From Streptomyces kurssanovii (GTDB taxonomy: Bacteria > Actinomycetota > Actinomycetes > Streptomycetales > Streptomycetaceae), in assembly GCF_014649695.1 (NCBI RefSeq), contig NZ_BMTN01000003.1, positions 663,894-727,893 of the forward strand: DNA of 64,000 nucleotides, read 5' to 3'. Numbering within the stretch: the first letter of the stretch is position 1; every line of letters starts with the position of its first letter. Position numbers and translations under genes: made by a program. Of the stretch, positions 24,101 through 32,316 are shown piece by piece. The notes beneath the pieces were generated by a model, which worked only from the letters and a program-made list of their open reading frames with translations, ran no database searches and was not told where the DNA came from.

Positions 24101-24457
24101 ATGCCAACTGGTGATCACATCGCACGTGGGTACTTCGGTCTCGGCGACAACGAGAACGTCGTTCATGTGACCAGCGACGAAGACTTCGTCCTGCACATCT
24201 GGGCCAGGAACGTCGAAACCTCGCAGGGTGGGGTACAAGTGCTGACGCCCCCGAGCCAGTTCCGGGGAAGTGGGTCGACGGGCCCTCTGGACGGATTGGT
24301 CCTCGACGTGCCTGCCCAGACGGGCATGACCCTCGGATGCATCGGGGCACAGGGCGGCGAGACCATCGATCTCTCGAGCGCTTTCGGCGCCAGAGTGACG
24401 GTGTTTCTGACCGTTGTCACCGCACGCGGCGCAGCGGTGGCGATGACCCGTGAGTAA
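24101..24457 (+). CDS. Hypothetical protein
   Basis: A 118-residue protein with GGTGAGAG upstream of ATG 24101. It is rich in beta-strand-like stretches ('NVVHVTSDEDFVLHIWAR', 'LDGLVLDVPAQTGMTLGCIG', 'VTVFLTVVTARGAAVAM') and has no signal peptide or known motif. The last codons lie in the first copy of a 20-bp direct repeat (24436-24455), so the 3' end may have been altered by a local duplication. Function unknown. Confidence 0.55.
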   Translation: MPTGDHIARGYFGLGDNENVVHVTSDEDFVLHIWARNVETSQGGVQVLTPPSQFRGSGSTGPLDGLVLDVPAQTGMTLGCIGAQGGETIDLSSAFGARVTVFLTVVTARGAAVAMTRE

Positions 24458-24533
24458 AGGGTGGCGATGACCCGTGAGTCGAGGTGCGCACCATGGTGTG
24501 GCACCGGACCGCGGACTGTGGCACCGGACCGCG
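24436..24533. repeat. Two successive short direct duplications
   Basis: A 20-base unit ending in ATGACCCGTGAGT occurs at 24436-24455 and 24460-24479. A 17-base unit TGTGGCACCGGACCGCG occurs at 24497-24513 and 24517-24533. Both look like slippage products. The first includes the stop region of the upstream gene. Confidence 0.7.
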
Positions 24534-24740
24534 TGAGGGGCCCCGCTGCCCGGCATGGCCGAAGCGGCGGCGAGCGGGCGCCTGCGTCGTCGCACGCCGG
24601 CGGCCGTCCGCGCACGGCGTCCTCCGGCCCGGTGCCGCGTAGCGACTACGATCGGCCCATGACGGCACATCCGGCGGATGCCGCGTAGGCGCCCACGCGA
24701 GGTGAGGGCCACCGTGCCCCGCGGGCAGAGCGACCGCACG

Positions 24741-25142
24741 GTGAGCACGCTGCTCATCAGCGCGTGTCCTGGGCCGTCGGCGTGTACGGCCGTTCACACG
24801 TACCTCTTCGTCGACGGCCTCGACGTGGTCGCGCGCAGCGACAGCAGAATGGCCGGCCTCGATCCGACGCGACTGCTCCGCCCAGGCGGGCCGCTCTGTC
24901 CGACGGATACGCCGCGCACGGTGGATGTGGCTGCCCAGGAGCAGCCCGAGCCAGGGCCGGACAGGTTGACCATCCGGGTAGAACTCCGGGGCGGGACGGT
25001 CGTCTGGTCCGATCTGATGTACCCGGGCGCCGACGGCCGACCTGTCGAGGAAGTCCGCTTCGGCCTGGCGCAGTATCTGAGCGAGGTCGAGCGAGCGTAC
25101 GCAGCGTCGAGGAACCGGACCGGGACCGGACCTGACGGCTGA
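24741..25142 (+). CDS. Conserved-type small hypothetical protein
   Basis: A 133-residue protein from GTG 24741. It begins STLLISACPGPSACTA, continues HTYLFVDGLDVVARSD and ends with RLTIRVELRGGTVVWSDLMY and FGLAQYLSEVERAYA. This layout matches a family of about 130-residue Streptomyces proteins of unknown function that share 'VDGxDVVA' and 'GDTVVWSxW'. The cysteine-rich insert usually seen before the 'LYVTVR' strand is replaced by AAQEQPEPGPD. No operon partner is evident. Confidence 0.6.
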   Translation: MSTLLISACPGPSACTAVHTYLFVDGLDVVARSDSRMAGLDPTRLLRPGGPLCPTDTPRTVDVAAQEQPEPGPDRLTIRVELRGGTVVWSDLMYPGADGRPVEEVRFGLAQYLSEVERAYAASRNRTGTGPDG

Positions 25143-25230
25143 CGAGTTGTCCACACCTGGCGGCAGGTACGCGAGAAGCGGGGGCCGATCGACCTCACAA
25201 AGGGCGTGTCTGCCGTCGCCCCGGTGGGCG

Positions 25231-25803
25231 TCAGGGCTTCGGGACGCTGTAGCGCAGGTGGGTCACGGATCCCGCGGCGGGTTCCCCCTGGGGGACCAAC
25301 TCGGCCCGCTCCCCGGCGAACAGCGGCGTGCCCTCTCCCATCAGCAGGGGGACGAGGTGGATGCGCACCTCGTCGAGCAGGCCCGCCCTGAGCAGTTGCC
25401 GGGCGACGGCGGCGCCCAGGACGAGGACGTCTTTGTCCCCCGCGGCTTCCTTGGCACGCCGGGCTGCGGCCTGCAGTCCATCGAAGGCGAACGTTCCGCC
25501 GTTGTCGCCGAGGAGGTCCTCCCTGGTGCGATGGGTGACCACGAAGCTGGGGACGCCAGGCCACGGCGTGCCGCCCCACGGGCCCAGGCCGAGGTCGAAG
25601 GTGCGTCGTCCGATGACGGTGGCCCCCACCGACGCGTCCAGCTCCTGGCGGATGCCGATGTCCACTCCGCCGTCCGGCCCCTTCCCGGCCATCCACTCGT
25701 GCAGCTGTTCACCGCCGTCCCCCATGGGTTCTTCGTCCCGGACGTGCGGTCCGGCCGTGAACCCGTCCAGGGACATCGACACGTCCAGCACGACCTTGCC
25801 CAT
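25231..25803 (-). CDS. Dihydrofolate-reductase/RibD C-terminal-like reductase
   Basis: A 190-residue protein starting at ATG 25803, six bases after AAGGAGG. GKVVLDVSMSLDGFTAG opens the RibD_C fold. ATVIGRRTFDLGLGPWGG and FVVTHRT follow, and VLVLGAAVARQLLRAGLLDEVRIHLVPLLMGEGTPLF is the NADPH-binding C-terminal block. Members reduce folate-like or unknown small substrates. Streptomyces has many of these YyaP/YwjB-type paralogues, so it is unlikely to be the essential DHFR. The longer frame to 25950 has no support. Confidence 0.85.
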   Translation of the reverse strand: MGKVVLDVSMSLDGFTAGPHVRDEEPMGDGGEQLHEWMAGKGPDGGVDIGIRQELDASVGATVIGRRTFDLGLGPWGGTPWPGVPSFVVTHRTREDLLGDNGGTFAFDGLQAAARRAKEAAGDKDVLVLGAAVARQLLRAGLLDEVRIHLVPLLMGEGTPLFAGERAELVPQGEPAAGSVTHLRYSVPKP

Positions 25804-26282
25804 CGCGGGCCTCCTTCGCTCCATCGGCGCCGTGGTCCGGTGCCGGTGCCTCTCCGTGCGGCCGACTCCGGCCGGGACGCCGAGAGCCGGCAACAGACAA
25901 CTCGAGTACCAGCCCCACGTCCTCAACGGCTTCCCGGCCTGAACCGGCACGCCCCGTCCGACACCCGGACGTCACCCTGACGAGCCGATGTCGGTAACGC
26001 GTCCTCGAGACTCCACCCCCTCATGGACCGGACGAGCCACGTGGACAGGGGCTCGCAGCGCCGCAGTCAGCGCGCATCGGTCCGGGCATGGAACGCGGCA
26101 CGCCCCTCTCGGGCCCGCCAGGGCTGACTACGCCGCCTCGATCCCGGGCCGCCGCGACGCGCAGTTGAGCGACGTGGTCGTAGCTGAGGATGCGGGCAAA
26201 GGGGGAGCCGATCGCTGTAATTGGCCCGCGTGTGATGAGCGAAACGCACTTTTCCGCTAGCATGTTCGAGCTCATAACGATC
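25804..26282. other. Intergenic region with an A/T-rich end
   Basis: No supported gene in 480 bp. From about 26215 the DNA becomes clearly more A/T-rich (for example 26283-26325), which is unusual here and may mark the promoter/leader of the PAP2 gene or an island boundary. Confidence 0.45.
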
Positions 26283-27722
26283 ATGTCAGAATATCACAAA
26301 TCGGTTGAAAAATTGATATCCACACTAGCGCGAGGGTCTTCGCGGCGAGGCGGCAGCCCTCGGTTCGATGCATGGCGTCAGCCACGCGTCTTGCTGTGGG
26401 TCGCGGTGAGCGCGGTGGGCCTCGGATTCCTCATCGCACTGGAGATCGCCGCGCGTCGGTACGGTGAGCCGGGCCCGATCACCGACCAGGCGCGAGAGGT
26501 GATATTCGCCCCCAAGTCGGGGACCGTGCTGTACGTCAGCATGGCGTTGATGCTGGTGGTGCTCCCGTGGCGACAGCGGTTCGTCGCGCTGGGCGCCGCG
26601 ATCGGCATCGACGCCGCCTTCTGGCTCGTGCGGTGGATCGTCGACGCCAAGATGATGTTCGGCAACGGCGCGTTGTGGGTGACGTTGGCCTGCGCCGTCA
26701 TCGCCGTCACGCGCCGCACCGGCCGTGACCGCGCCCTGCTGCTCAAAGGCGTCGGACTGGCCCTGCTGCTGGTGGCCGGCCGCAAGACCGGCTATACCTG
26801 GCTGCTGATCACGTCGGAGACCCGCCCGACGGTGCTCGACCAGTACGTGGCGACCGCCGATCGCGCGTTGGGCGACCCGTCGTGGGTGGTGGGCCGGATC
26901 GTCGAGGCCACCGGACCGGTCGGCGCCCACATCCTCGACTGGGTCTACATCCAGCTCGCGGTGGCCGCGGTTGCCGTCGCGCTGTACCAGCTGCGCAACG
27001 TGGCGGCGGAGCGCCGCTTCCCGGGGCACCATCTGGTGCGGACGTTTCTGGCCATCGGCCTGCTCGGGCCGGGCATCTACATGATCTTCCCGGTGGTCGG
27101 ACCGATCTTCGTCTACGGTGCCGAAGGGGGAGCCTGGGCGGTGGCCGACCTGTGGCCGGACACGCCACCGCCGGTCGGCACCCCGCAGCCGATGCTCTTC
27201 GACGGGACCCCTCCGCGTAATTGCATGCCCAGTCTGCACACGGCGTGGGCCACGGCGATCTTCATCCACTCCCTCAAGGGCCCGTGGGCTCTGCGCTGCC
27301 TGGGTGCCTTCTGGTTGATCGCCACGCTCGGCGCAACGCTCGGCTTCGGCTACCACTACGGCGCGGACATCATCGCCGGTGTGGTCTTCACGCTCACGAT
27401 CGAGACGGCTCTGCGCGCGCTCGACCGCGGCTGGGACCGGTCGGGTGTCCAGCTGGTCGTCCACGGCACCGTGGTCTTCACCGCGCTCCTGGTGTCGTAC
27501 CGCTATCTGTCGGTGGAGATGGCCGAACATCCGTGGGTGTTCGGTCCGCTGCTCGTCCTGGCGACGGCCTCGGTGGTCTACGGCTACGCACGGACCACCG
27601 CACTGTGGGACCGGAAGGCCGCGTCGGTGCACCTGCCCGCACCACGACGGGCACCGAAGCCCGAACTGGTCGAGTCAAGTGCGGAGGCTGTGGTCGGCGC
27701 CGACCGAGCCGGCCAGAGCTGA
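26283..27722 (+). CDS. PAP2-superfamily membrane protein, AUR1/inositol-phosphorylceramide-synthase-like
   Basis: About 479 residues with ten or more hydrophobic segments. The active-site region has NCMPSLHTAWATAIF and GFGYHYGADIIAG, the PAP2_3 (AUR1-type) version of the lipid phosphatase/phosphotransferase motifs with two His and an Asp. Such membrane enzymes dephosphorylate or transfer polar head groups of lipids. The start is uncertain: ATG 26283, 26262, 26235 and 26190 are all in frame, none has a good ribosome site, and the first about 30 codons have atypical A/T-rich third positions. The C-terminal 45 residues are basic and Pro/Ala-rich and probably cytoplasmic. A tRNA-like relic follows directly. 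Confidence 0.8.
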   Translation: MSEYHKSVEKLISTLARGSSRRGGSPRFDAWRQPRVLLWVAVSAVGLGFLIALEIAARRYGEPGPITDQAREVIFAPKSGTVLYVSMALMLVVLPWRQRFVALGAAIGIDAAFWLVRWIVDAKMMFGNGALWVTLACAVIAVTRRTGRDRALLLKGVGLALLLVAGRKTGYTWLLITSETRPTVLDQYVATADRALGDPSWVVGRIVEATGPVGAHILDWVYIQLAVAAVAVALYQLRNVAAERRFPGHHLVRTFLAIGLLGPGIYMIFPVVGPIFVYGAEGGAWAVADLWPDTPPPVGTPQPMLFDGTPPRNCMPSLHTAWATAIFIHSLKGPWALRCLGAFWLIATLGATLGFGYHYGADIIAGVVFTLTIETALRALDRGWDRSGVQLVVHGTVVFTALLVSYRYLSVEMAEHPWVFGPLLVLATASVVYGYARTTALWDRKAASVHLPAPRRAPKPELVESSAEAVVGADRAGQS

Positions 27723-27742
27723 GGACCGATCACGAGCACATG

Positions 27743-27770
27743 CCGGCGGTTCGAATTGGTCCGCGCCCGC
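27743..27770 (+). other. Second, degenerate tRNA 3'-end-like block
   Basis: It shares CGGCGGTTCGAA and TCCGCGCCC with the relic at 20466-20494, with four changed bases between them that spoil the T-stem, and the CCA is changed to GCC. GCGAAGGCCCC then repeats into a terminator, exactly as at 20497-20507. Probably a diverged attachment-site copy. Confidence 0.55.
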
Positions 27771-27776
27771 CTGCGC

Positions 27777-27814
27777 GCGAAGGCCCCTCGCCGAGCATGG
27801 CGAGGGGCCTTCGC
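27777..27814 (+). terminator. 16-bp hairpin terminator
   Basis: GCGAAGGCCCCTCGCC and its exact reverse complement around a 6-base loop. It ends the PAP2 transcript and parallels the terminator at 20501-20532. Confidence 0.85.
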
Positions 27815-27945
27815 GTCGATGTCGGGGCAGCCGTGTGCCGGTCGAGTCCAGCAGCGTCACCCGGAACACCGAGGGGCGGTGCCGTCAGGCGCCACGCAGG
27901 TCACGGCCATACGCTGGAAGGAGACCCTCAAGCATGGAGGGCAGC

Positions 27946-28398
27946 ATGGACCGCGACGCGATGCTCCGCCTTTTCGAGGCCCACCGTGAGGCTGAAGCCG
28001 CCCGGGACTATGACGCCATCCTCGCCACGTTCGCCGAGGACTGCTTCCTCGAGACGGTGCCGCTCGGCCTGCGCAGTGAGGGCAAGGACGCGGCCCGGGC
28101 CGCCTACGTGGGGTACTTCACGGCATTTCCCGATCTCAGCCCCGATGACCAGGGCATCGCCTTCGGGGACGACCTTCTCGTGGTCTGGGGTACGTTGCGC
28201 GGGACGAGCGGCGGCGCCTGGCTGGGCGTGCCTCCGAGCGGTGGGTCCTTTGCCGTGCAATTCGCCAATGTCGTCCCGTTCAAGGGGACCCTGATGGCCG
28301 GCGAGACGATCTACTTCGACCTCGCAACGCTCACCGAGCAGGCCGGGTTGAACACCGAGCAGATCCGCGTGGCTGCGAAGGCCCGCGCGGGCAGATAG
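27946..28398 (+). CDS. SnoaL-like / ester cyclase family protein
   Basis: A 150-residue NTF2-fold protein. It opens DRDAMLRLFEAHREAEAARDYDAILATF, the typical first helix of SnoaL-like proteins, and has RAAYVGYFTAFPDLSPDD, GDDLLVVWGTLRGT and VPFKGTLMAGETIYFDLATLTEQAGL. Relatives include polyketide cyclases and small carrier or isomerase proteins; without a polyketide cluster a stress-related or unknown role is more likely. ATG 27946 has GGAGG just upstream; ATG 27934, with AAGGAG, is almost as good. It stands alone after the terminator at 27777. Confidence 0.78.
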   Translation: MDRDAMLRLFEAHREAEAARDYDAILATFAEDCFLETVPLGLRSEGKDAARAAYVGYFTAFPDLSPDDQGIAFGDDLLVVWGTLRGTSGGAWLGVPPSGGSFAVQFANVVPFKGTLMAGETIYFDLATLTEQAGLNTEQIRVAAKARAGR

Positions 28399-28799
28399 CT
28401 ACCACCCAGGGCCTGTCCGGCGGATCTTGTCGTGCCCGCACGCCTGGAGCTCGCCCGCACGCTCCACGGCACCGGCCTGCCCGGGTTCGCCAAGCTCGCC
28501 GCCGTGTCCTCTGTTGTGCCGGCCGGCACCCCAGGCTCGGGGTGCTCGGCCCCAGCAGCAAGCGGGTCAAGCCGAGCGCTGTCCGGCCCCGATCGGCTGC
28601 TTCACCCCTCGCCGATTCCGTACCCGAAATTCCCGATGGTGCCACGCGCTCATGGTGCCACTGGGGAAAAGGGTGAACGATGGATCAGGAGAGTCGGCTT
28701 GATCGCCGGACCGCCGATTTCCCGACTCCCGAACGTCCCCAGGTGCGCCGGCCGCGAGGCGCGGGAGGGTGTGGAGGCGGCCGGCGTTTGCCCCGGGCG
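28399..28799. other. Gap without a convincing gene
   Basis: Frames here are shadows or have poor codon use. The stretch at 28408-28432 (GGGCCTGTCCGGCGGATC) resembles insertion-sequence ends seen in Streptomyces, but no partner end or transposase was found. Confidence 0.4.
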
Positions 28800-29450
28800 T
28801 CAGGGAGTTGGGTCGTCGAGGACGGCGAACCGGGCGCGGTTGCCGGTGCCGTCCGGGGTGTGCCAGTTCGCGGTGACGTGGCCCCTCGCGTCCGGTGTCG
28901 GAGCGGCGGCGTCGAGGCGGCGGGTCACGTGGAGGGTCAGGCCAGGGGCCACCGCGAGGTGCGTCCCGTGCTCGTCGTCTGTGACCGGCGCCGGTGTGAC
29001 CGTGGTCGGGAGCGGGGCTCGGGTGAGCTGCGCGGTGACCGAGAGGTCGGGCGTGTCGCTCACGCTCTGCGCCTGCGGCTCCGCGCTGCCCGCGAGAAGA
29101 GCGAGCAACTGCTCGACGAGGACCGGGTCATGAGTCCCGTCGTACACCCAGCGCCTGCCCAGAACGCCGTGCTCGGACGTGCCGATGAGAGCGGCCTCGG
29201 CGGCTCCCTCGAGCGGCGCCCCGCGGTAGCTGAGAGGTACGTGGTACGACAACGGCCGCTCGCCGGAGGTGTCGGTGACCACCATGAACTCGATGCCCAC
29301 CTCCCCCTTGGGGTCGTCCAGGCGGAATCCGCCGGCCTTGGAGAGTTCGGGCCGGCTCGCCGTGCCCTCGTACCAGAGCCGCGAGGGCAGCCAGGCGGCG
29401 AGGAGTTCCAGCTTGCCGGGGGTCATGGTGGTGCGGTGGATGACAGCCAT
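28800..29450 (-). CDS. Maltokinase N-terminal cap-like domain protein
   Basis: A 216-residue protein. MAVIHRTTMTPGKLELLAAW begins the cap domain that precedes the kinase in Streptomyces Pep2/maltokinase and related proteins. FRLDDPKGEVGIEFMVVTD, SYHVPLSYRGAPLEGA, LIGTSEHGVLGRRWVYDG and DPVLVEQLLALLAG follow in the expected order. No kinase domain follows, so it is a stand-alone cap-like protein as found elsewhere in the genus; its role is not known. ATG 29450 is preferred over the frame to 29909, whose added residues lack homology. Confidence 0.78.
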   Translation of the reverse strand: MAVIHRTTMTPGKLELLAAWLPSRLWYEGTASRPELSKAGGFRLDDPKGEVGIEFMVVTDTSGERPLSYHVPLSYRGAPLEGAAEAALIGTSEHGVLGRRWVYDGTHDPVLVEQLLALLAGSAEPQAQSVSDTPDLSVTAQLTRAPLPTTVTPAPVTDDEHGTHLAVAPGLTLHVTRRLDAAAPTPDARGHVTANWHTPDGTGNRARFAVLDDPTP

Positions 29451-29500
29451 GCTGTCTGAACGATCAGGTGACGGCCGCAGATTCCCTACCCCGGCAACGC

Positions 29501-29686
29501 CTACTCGGAGTGGGACTCCTGGGACGGCCACATGCCGTCGTCCGTGAACGGCGAACCCCAGTACGCGAGCGGCGCGTCGACGAGACTCTGATCCGATGCC
29601 GGTTCCAGGTCCGGTTCCACGTCCATGCCGCGCATCCTGGCATGCCGTCCGGTCATGGAGGTGGTGAAGATCATGAAGCGATCCAT
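29501..29686 (-). CDS. Possible small protein
   Basis: A 61-codon frame. Its second half (MDVEPDLEPASDQSLVDAPL and a following Trp/Gly segment) has strong G/C third positions and an acidic composition, which suggests real coding. No good ribosome site precedes ATG 29686 or the internal ATGs, and no family is recognised. Confidence 0.3.
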   Translation of the reverse strand: MDRFMIFTTSMTGRHARMRGMDVEPDLEPASDQSLVDAPLAYWGSPFTDDGMWPSQESHSE

Positions 29687-29733
29687 GGGGTCTACGGAAT
29701 TGCGCTCCTGGACGTGGGGAGGCGTGTGATCGG

Positions 29734-30327
29734 ATGGAGCTCATGACGAGGACGACTCTGCATCTTTTCTGCTCCGCCGCGCCTCCCGTGTTCGACGTCG
29801 CCCAGGTGATCGAGCAGGCGCAGGCCGGCGGGTGGGACGTATGTCTCGGCCTGACGCCCGACGCGGCACGCTGGTTGGAGCCCAGCCTCGACGGCCTGGC
29901 GGTGCTCACCGGCCATCCTGTCCGGTTCGCCTACGACCGGCCCGGAGAGCCGGAGATCTGGCCACCGGCCGACGCGGTCCTGTTCGCGCCGGTGACGTTC
30001 AACAGCCTCAACGCGTGGGCACTCGGCCTCACTTCGTCGTTCGTGGTGGGAGCAGCGGCGGAAGCGATCGGCAGGGGCGTCCCGACGGTGGCGGTGCCCT
30101 GTGTGAACGCGGCGTTCGCCCGGCACCCGCAGTTCGAAAGGTCTGTGGAGGCGCTGCGCTCGGCCGGCGTATCGGTCCTGTACGGCTACGGCGAGAACGG
30201 CCTCGCCCCGCACGAGTCGGTCCAGGGCCAGGGACGCGGAGGGCAGGGTCAGGAACAGGCGGGCGCGTACCCGTGGGGTGCGGCGCTCGACGTGGTGGGC
30301 GCGCAGGTCGCCGCCGGGCGGTCGTAG
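29734..30327 (+). CDS. Flavoprotein (Dfp/CoaC-like fold)
   Basis: A 197-residue member of the same flavoprotein family as 15663-16217. It has an N-terminal TTLHLFCSAAPPVFDV in place of the usual Gly-rich start, 'AVLFAPVTFNSLNAWALG' where APASANT is expected, and VPTVAVPCVNAAFARHPQFERSVEAL in the clamp region. These changes suggest loss or change of decarboxylase chemistry, though FMN binding may remain. A Gln/Gly-rich insert (QGQGRGGQGQ) lies near the C-terminus. The start is ATG 29734 or 29743. The gene stands alone, without an XRE partner. Confidence 0.7.
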   Translation: MELMTRTTLHLFCSAAPPVFDVAQVIEQAQAGGWDVCLGLTPDAARWLEPSLDGLAVLTGHPVRFAYDRPGEPEIWPPADAVLFAPVTFNSLNAWALGLTSSFVVGAAAEAIGRGVPTVAVPCVNAAFARHPQFERSVEALRSAGVSVLYGYGENGLAPHESVQGQGRGGQGQEQAGAYPWGAALDVVGAQVAAGRS

Positions 30328-30448
30328 CCGGCGTGGGGCGAGCGGCCGGGCCGGCTGCGGGGACATAGTTGAGCGCGTTCAAAAACTCTGTCACGATGTC
30401 TCCGGCCGGTCATCGACACTCCGGCGCCGGACGAAAGGACGTCGTCGG

Positions 30449-31252
30449 ATGACGAGCTCGATTCTCCGGCCGCGAGGCCGTGACCGTGTCCGTGTGCATG
30501 CGGCCCCCATGGGGATCGCCGCGGGCAGCACGGAGCCGACCCGGATCCTCGACTGGCACCACCCCCGCGTCGCCATGCTCGTCCGCGGCCTCGGCGCGAC
30601 GACCGCATCGGACCCGGAGATCGCCGCCGCCCACCGGGTGCAGGCCCTGCGGACGGCCCACCGATGGATCGCCACAGCCGTACGACCCGTGTACTCGGTG
30701 CGGGACGAGCGGCCCGTGTCGGAGGTCCTGCGCCGCGGCCGGGGCTCCTGCAGCCAGCGACTGGCCGTCCTGGAGTCCGTCGCGCGGGCGTCCGGGGTCG
30801 CCACACGGGTACGCGGACTCGTGGTCGACGGAACGTTCTGGTATCCGCGCTTCCCCCGGCTGCGCCAGATCGTCCCCGACCAGGTCCTCCTCGCATGGCC
30901 GGAGTTCCGGATCGACGGCCTCTCGCCGGACGGGCACCCCGCAGCGCCGTGGCTGACGGTGTCCGAACTCTTCGGGGACCTGGACGAGTTGAGCGCCGAT
31001 CCGGGCGGCGGCTTCACCAACGCCGACTCGGAGACGCTCTTCGAGGCTCTGTCCAGGACGGCGATCGACTGGGACGGGGCGACGGCCTGCCCGTCCACCG
31101 GTGCGCCCTGTGACCTCTCGGCGCACGTCCTCGCGGACCTCGGTCACTTCGACTCGCGCGACGAACTCTTCGCCCGGCACGGCCAGACGCTCTGCGGGAT
31201 GGCCAGGCTGCTGGCCGAACCCGTCCTCGGCCGGCGCGCGGCCGGCGCATAG
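30449..31252 (+). CDS. Transglutaminase-like protein
   Basis: A 267-residue protein with a transglutaminase-like core: RGRGSCSQRLAVLESVARASGVATRVRGLVVDG contains the Cys that starts the catalytic helix, and later 'DQVLLAWPEFRIDG' supplies the strand that normally holds the His region. The N-terminal 60 residues hold 'WHHPRVAMLVRGLGA' and a helical stretch leading to the domain. It could act as a protease-like or cross-linking enzyme or have lost catalysis. ATG 30449 is taken because the earlier frame has no homology. It lies about 120 bp after the flavoprotein gene on the same strand. Confidence 0.65.
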   Translation: MTSSILRPRGRDRVRVHAAPMGIAAGSTEPTRILDWHHPRVAMLVRGLGATTASDPEIAAAHRVQALRTAHRWIATAVRPVYSVRDERPVSEVLRRGRGSCSQRLAVLESVARASGVATRVRGLVVDGTFWYPRFPRLRQIVPDQVLLAWPEFRIDGLSPDGHPAAPWLTVSELFGDLDELSADPGGGFTNADSETLFEALSRTAIDWDGATACPSTGAPCDLSAHVLADLGHFDSRDELFARHGQTLCGMARLLAEPVLGRRAAGA

Positions 31253-31434
31253 CGGTTCCGCGGCGGGGCGCGTGCCGGTACACGTCCGCCGGCGGTCAGC
31301 GGTACGCGCGGCAGGGCCCGGCAGCAGGACACGACAGCGGTACGCAGCCGTACGCGAGCGGCGCGGCGGGCGCGGCGGGTCGAGGGTCCGGAGGCCGGGC
31401 GTAGCCTGAGAGAGGGGGCACGAGGAGGTGCGCC

Positions 31435-32244
31435 ATGGCCACACCGACTGTTTCCGCGCGGGAGACCCCCCGGACCTCCGCCGCGCGGGCACGCGAGGTG
31501 AACGAGGCGGAGATACGGGCCTCGCTCGCCGCGATGCGCGCGCTCGGCGCCGAGGTCGAAGCCTGGTCCCGGCCCACGGCCTGCGAGGGCTGGACGGTAC
31601 GCGATATGGTCGCTCACGAGGTCGGGCAGTACGAGGAACTGCCCAAGCCCTGGCTCATGATCAGCCGGATACGGCGCGGCCGGCAGGCACACCCCGGGCT
31701 CGGTCCGCTCGACAGTCACAACGCGCGCCAGGTCGAGGAGCGTGGTGACGTGCCGGGTCCGGAACTTGCCGCCGAGTTCGCCCGCGTCGCGCCTCGGGGT
31801 GCCCGCTCCTTGCGCCGTATGCCCGCCCCGGTCCGCAAGCGGGTGCGGCTCAGCCTGATCTTTCCCGAGGGGAAGGCCCTCGCCGAGGACTCGATGGAGT
31901 ACATGAACAACGTCCTGATCGCCCGCGACACGTGGATGCACCGCGTGGACCTCAGCGACGCCACCGGGGTCGCCCTGGTGCTCGACGACCATGACCGCGA
32001 GATCGTGCACCAGATCGTGCTGGACCTGGCGCTCGGGTGGACCGGTCCGCCGTGCCTGCTGGAGCTGTCCGGCCCGGCCGGCGGCCGTCATCGCCTGGGC
32101 AGCGGCCCGCCGGCCGTGGTCCTGCGGGCGGACGCGATCGCCTTCGCCCGGCATCTGTCGGGGCGGCCCGCGCACGGCGAGCTGGTGTACGAGGGGGACG
32201 AGGACGCCGCTGCGGCCCTCGACGCGGCCCGGGTCCCCTTCTGA
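31435..32244 (+). CDS. Maleylpyruvate-isomerase/DinB-like (mycothiol-dependent family) protein
   Basis: A 269-residue protein with the four-helix MDMPI N-terminal domain: LAAMRALGAEVEAWSRPTACEGWTVRDMVAHEVG, in which W53 and the His of 'VAHEVGQYE' fit the metal/thiol region. A second His pair comes from 'ARDTWMHRVDLSDATG'. The C-terminal domain (DHDREIVHQIVLDLALG, ELSGPAGGRH, ADAIAFARHLSGR) is the SCP2-like tail of this family. Members use mycothiol or act as unknown metal-dependent transferases. GAGGAGG lies seven bases before ATG 31435. It is transcribed alone. Confidence 0.82.
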   Translation: MATPTVSARETPRTSAARAREVNEAEIRASLAAMRALGAEVEAWSRPTACEGWTVRDMVAHEVGQYEELPKPWLMISRIRRGRQAHPGLGPLDSHNARQVEERGDVPGPELAAEFARVAPRGARSLRRMPAPVRKRVRLSLIFPEGKALAEDSMEYMNNVLIARDTWMHRVDLSDATGVALVLDDHDREIVHQIVLDLALGWTGPPCLLELSGPAGGRHRLGSGPPAVVLRADAIAFARHLSGRPAHGELVYEGDEDAAAALDAARVPF

Positions 32245-32316
32245 GCCCCCTCTGAGGGCTTCGTGCCGGGCCGGCCGGTGGGGAGAGCGGGCCGGCCCCG
32301 TCGGCAGGGCCCGCGG

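Noticed and set aside
28408-28432. Insertion-sequence end-like motif GGGCCTGTCCGGCGGATC
   Set aside because: No second end and no transposase nearby; family assignment rests on memory only.
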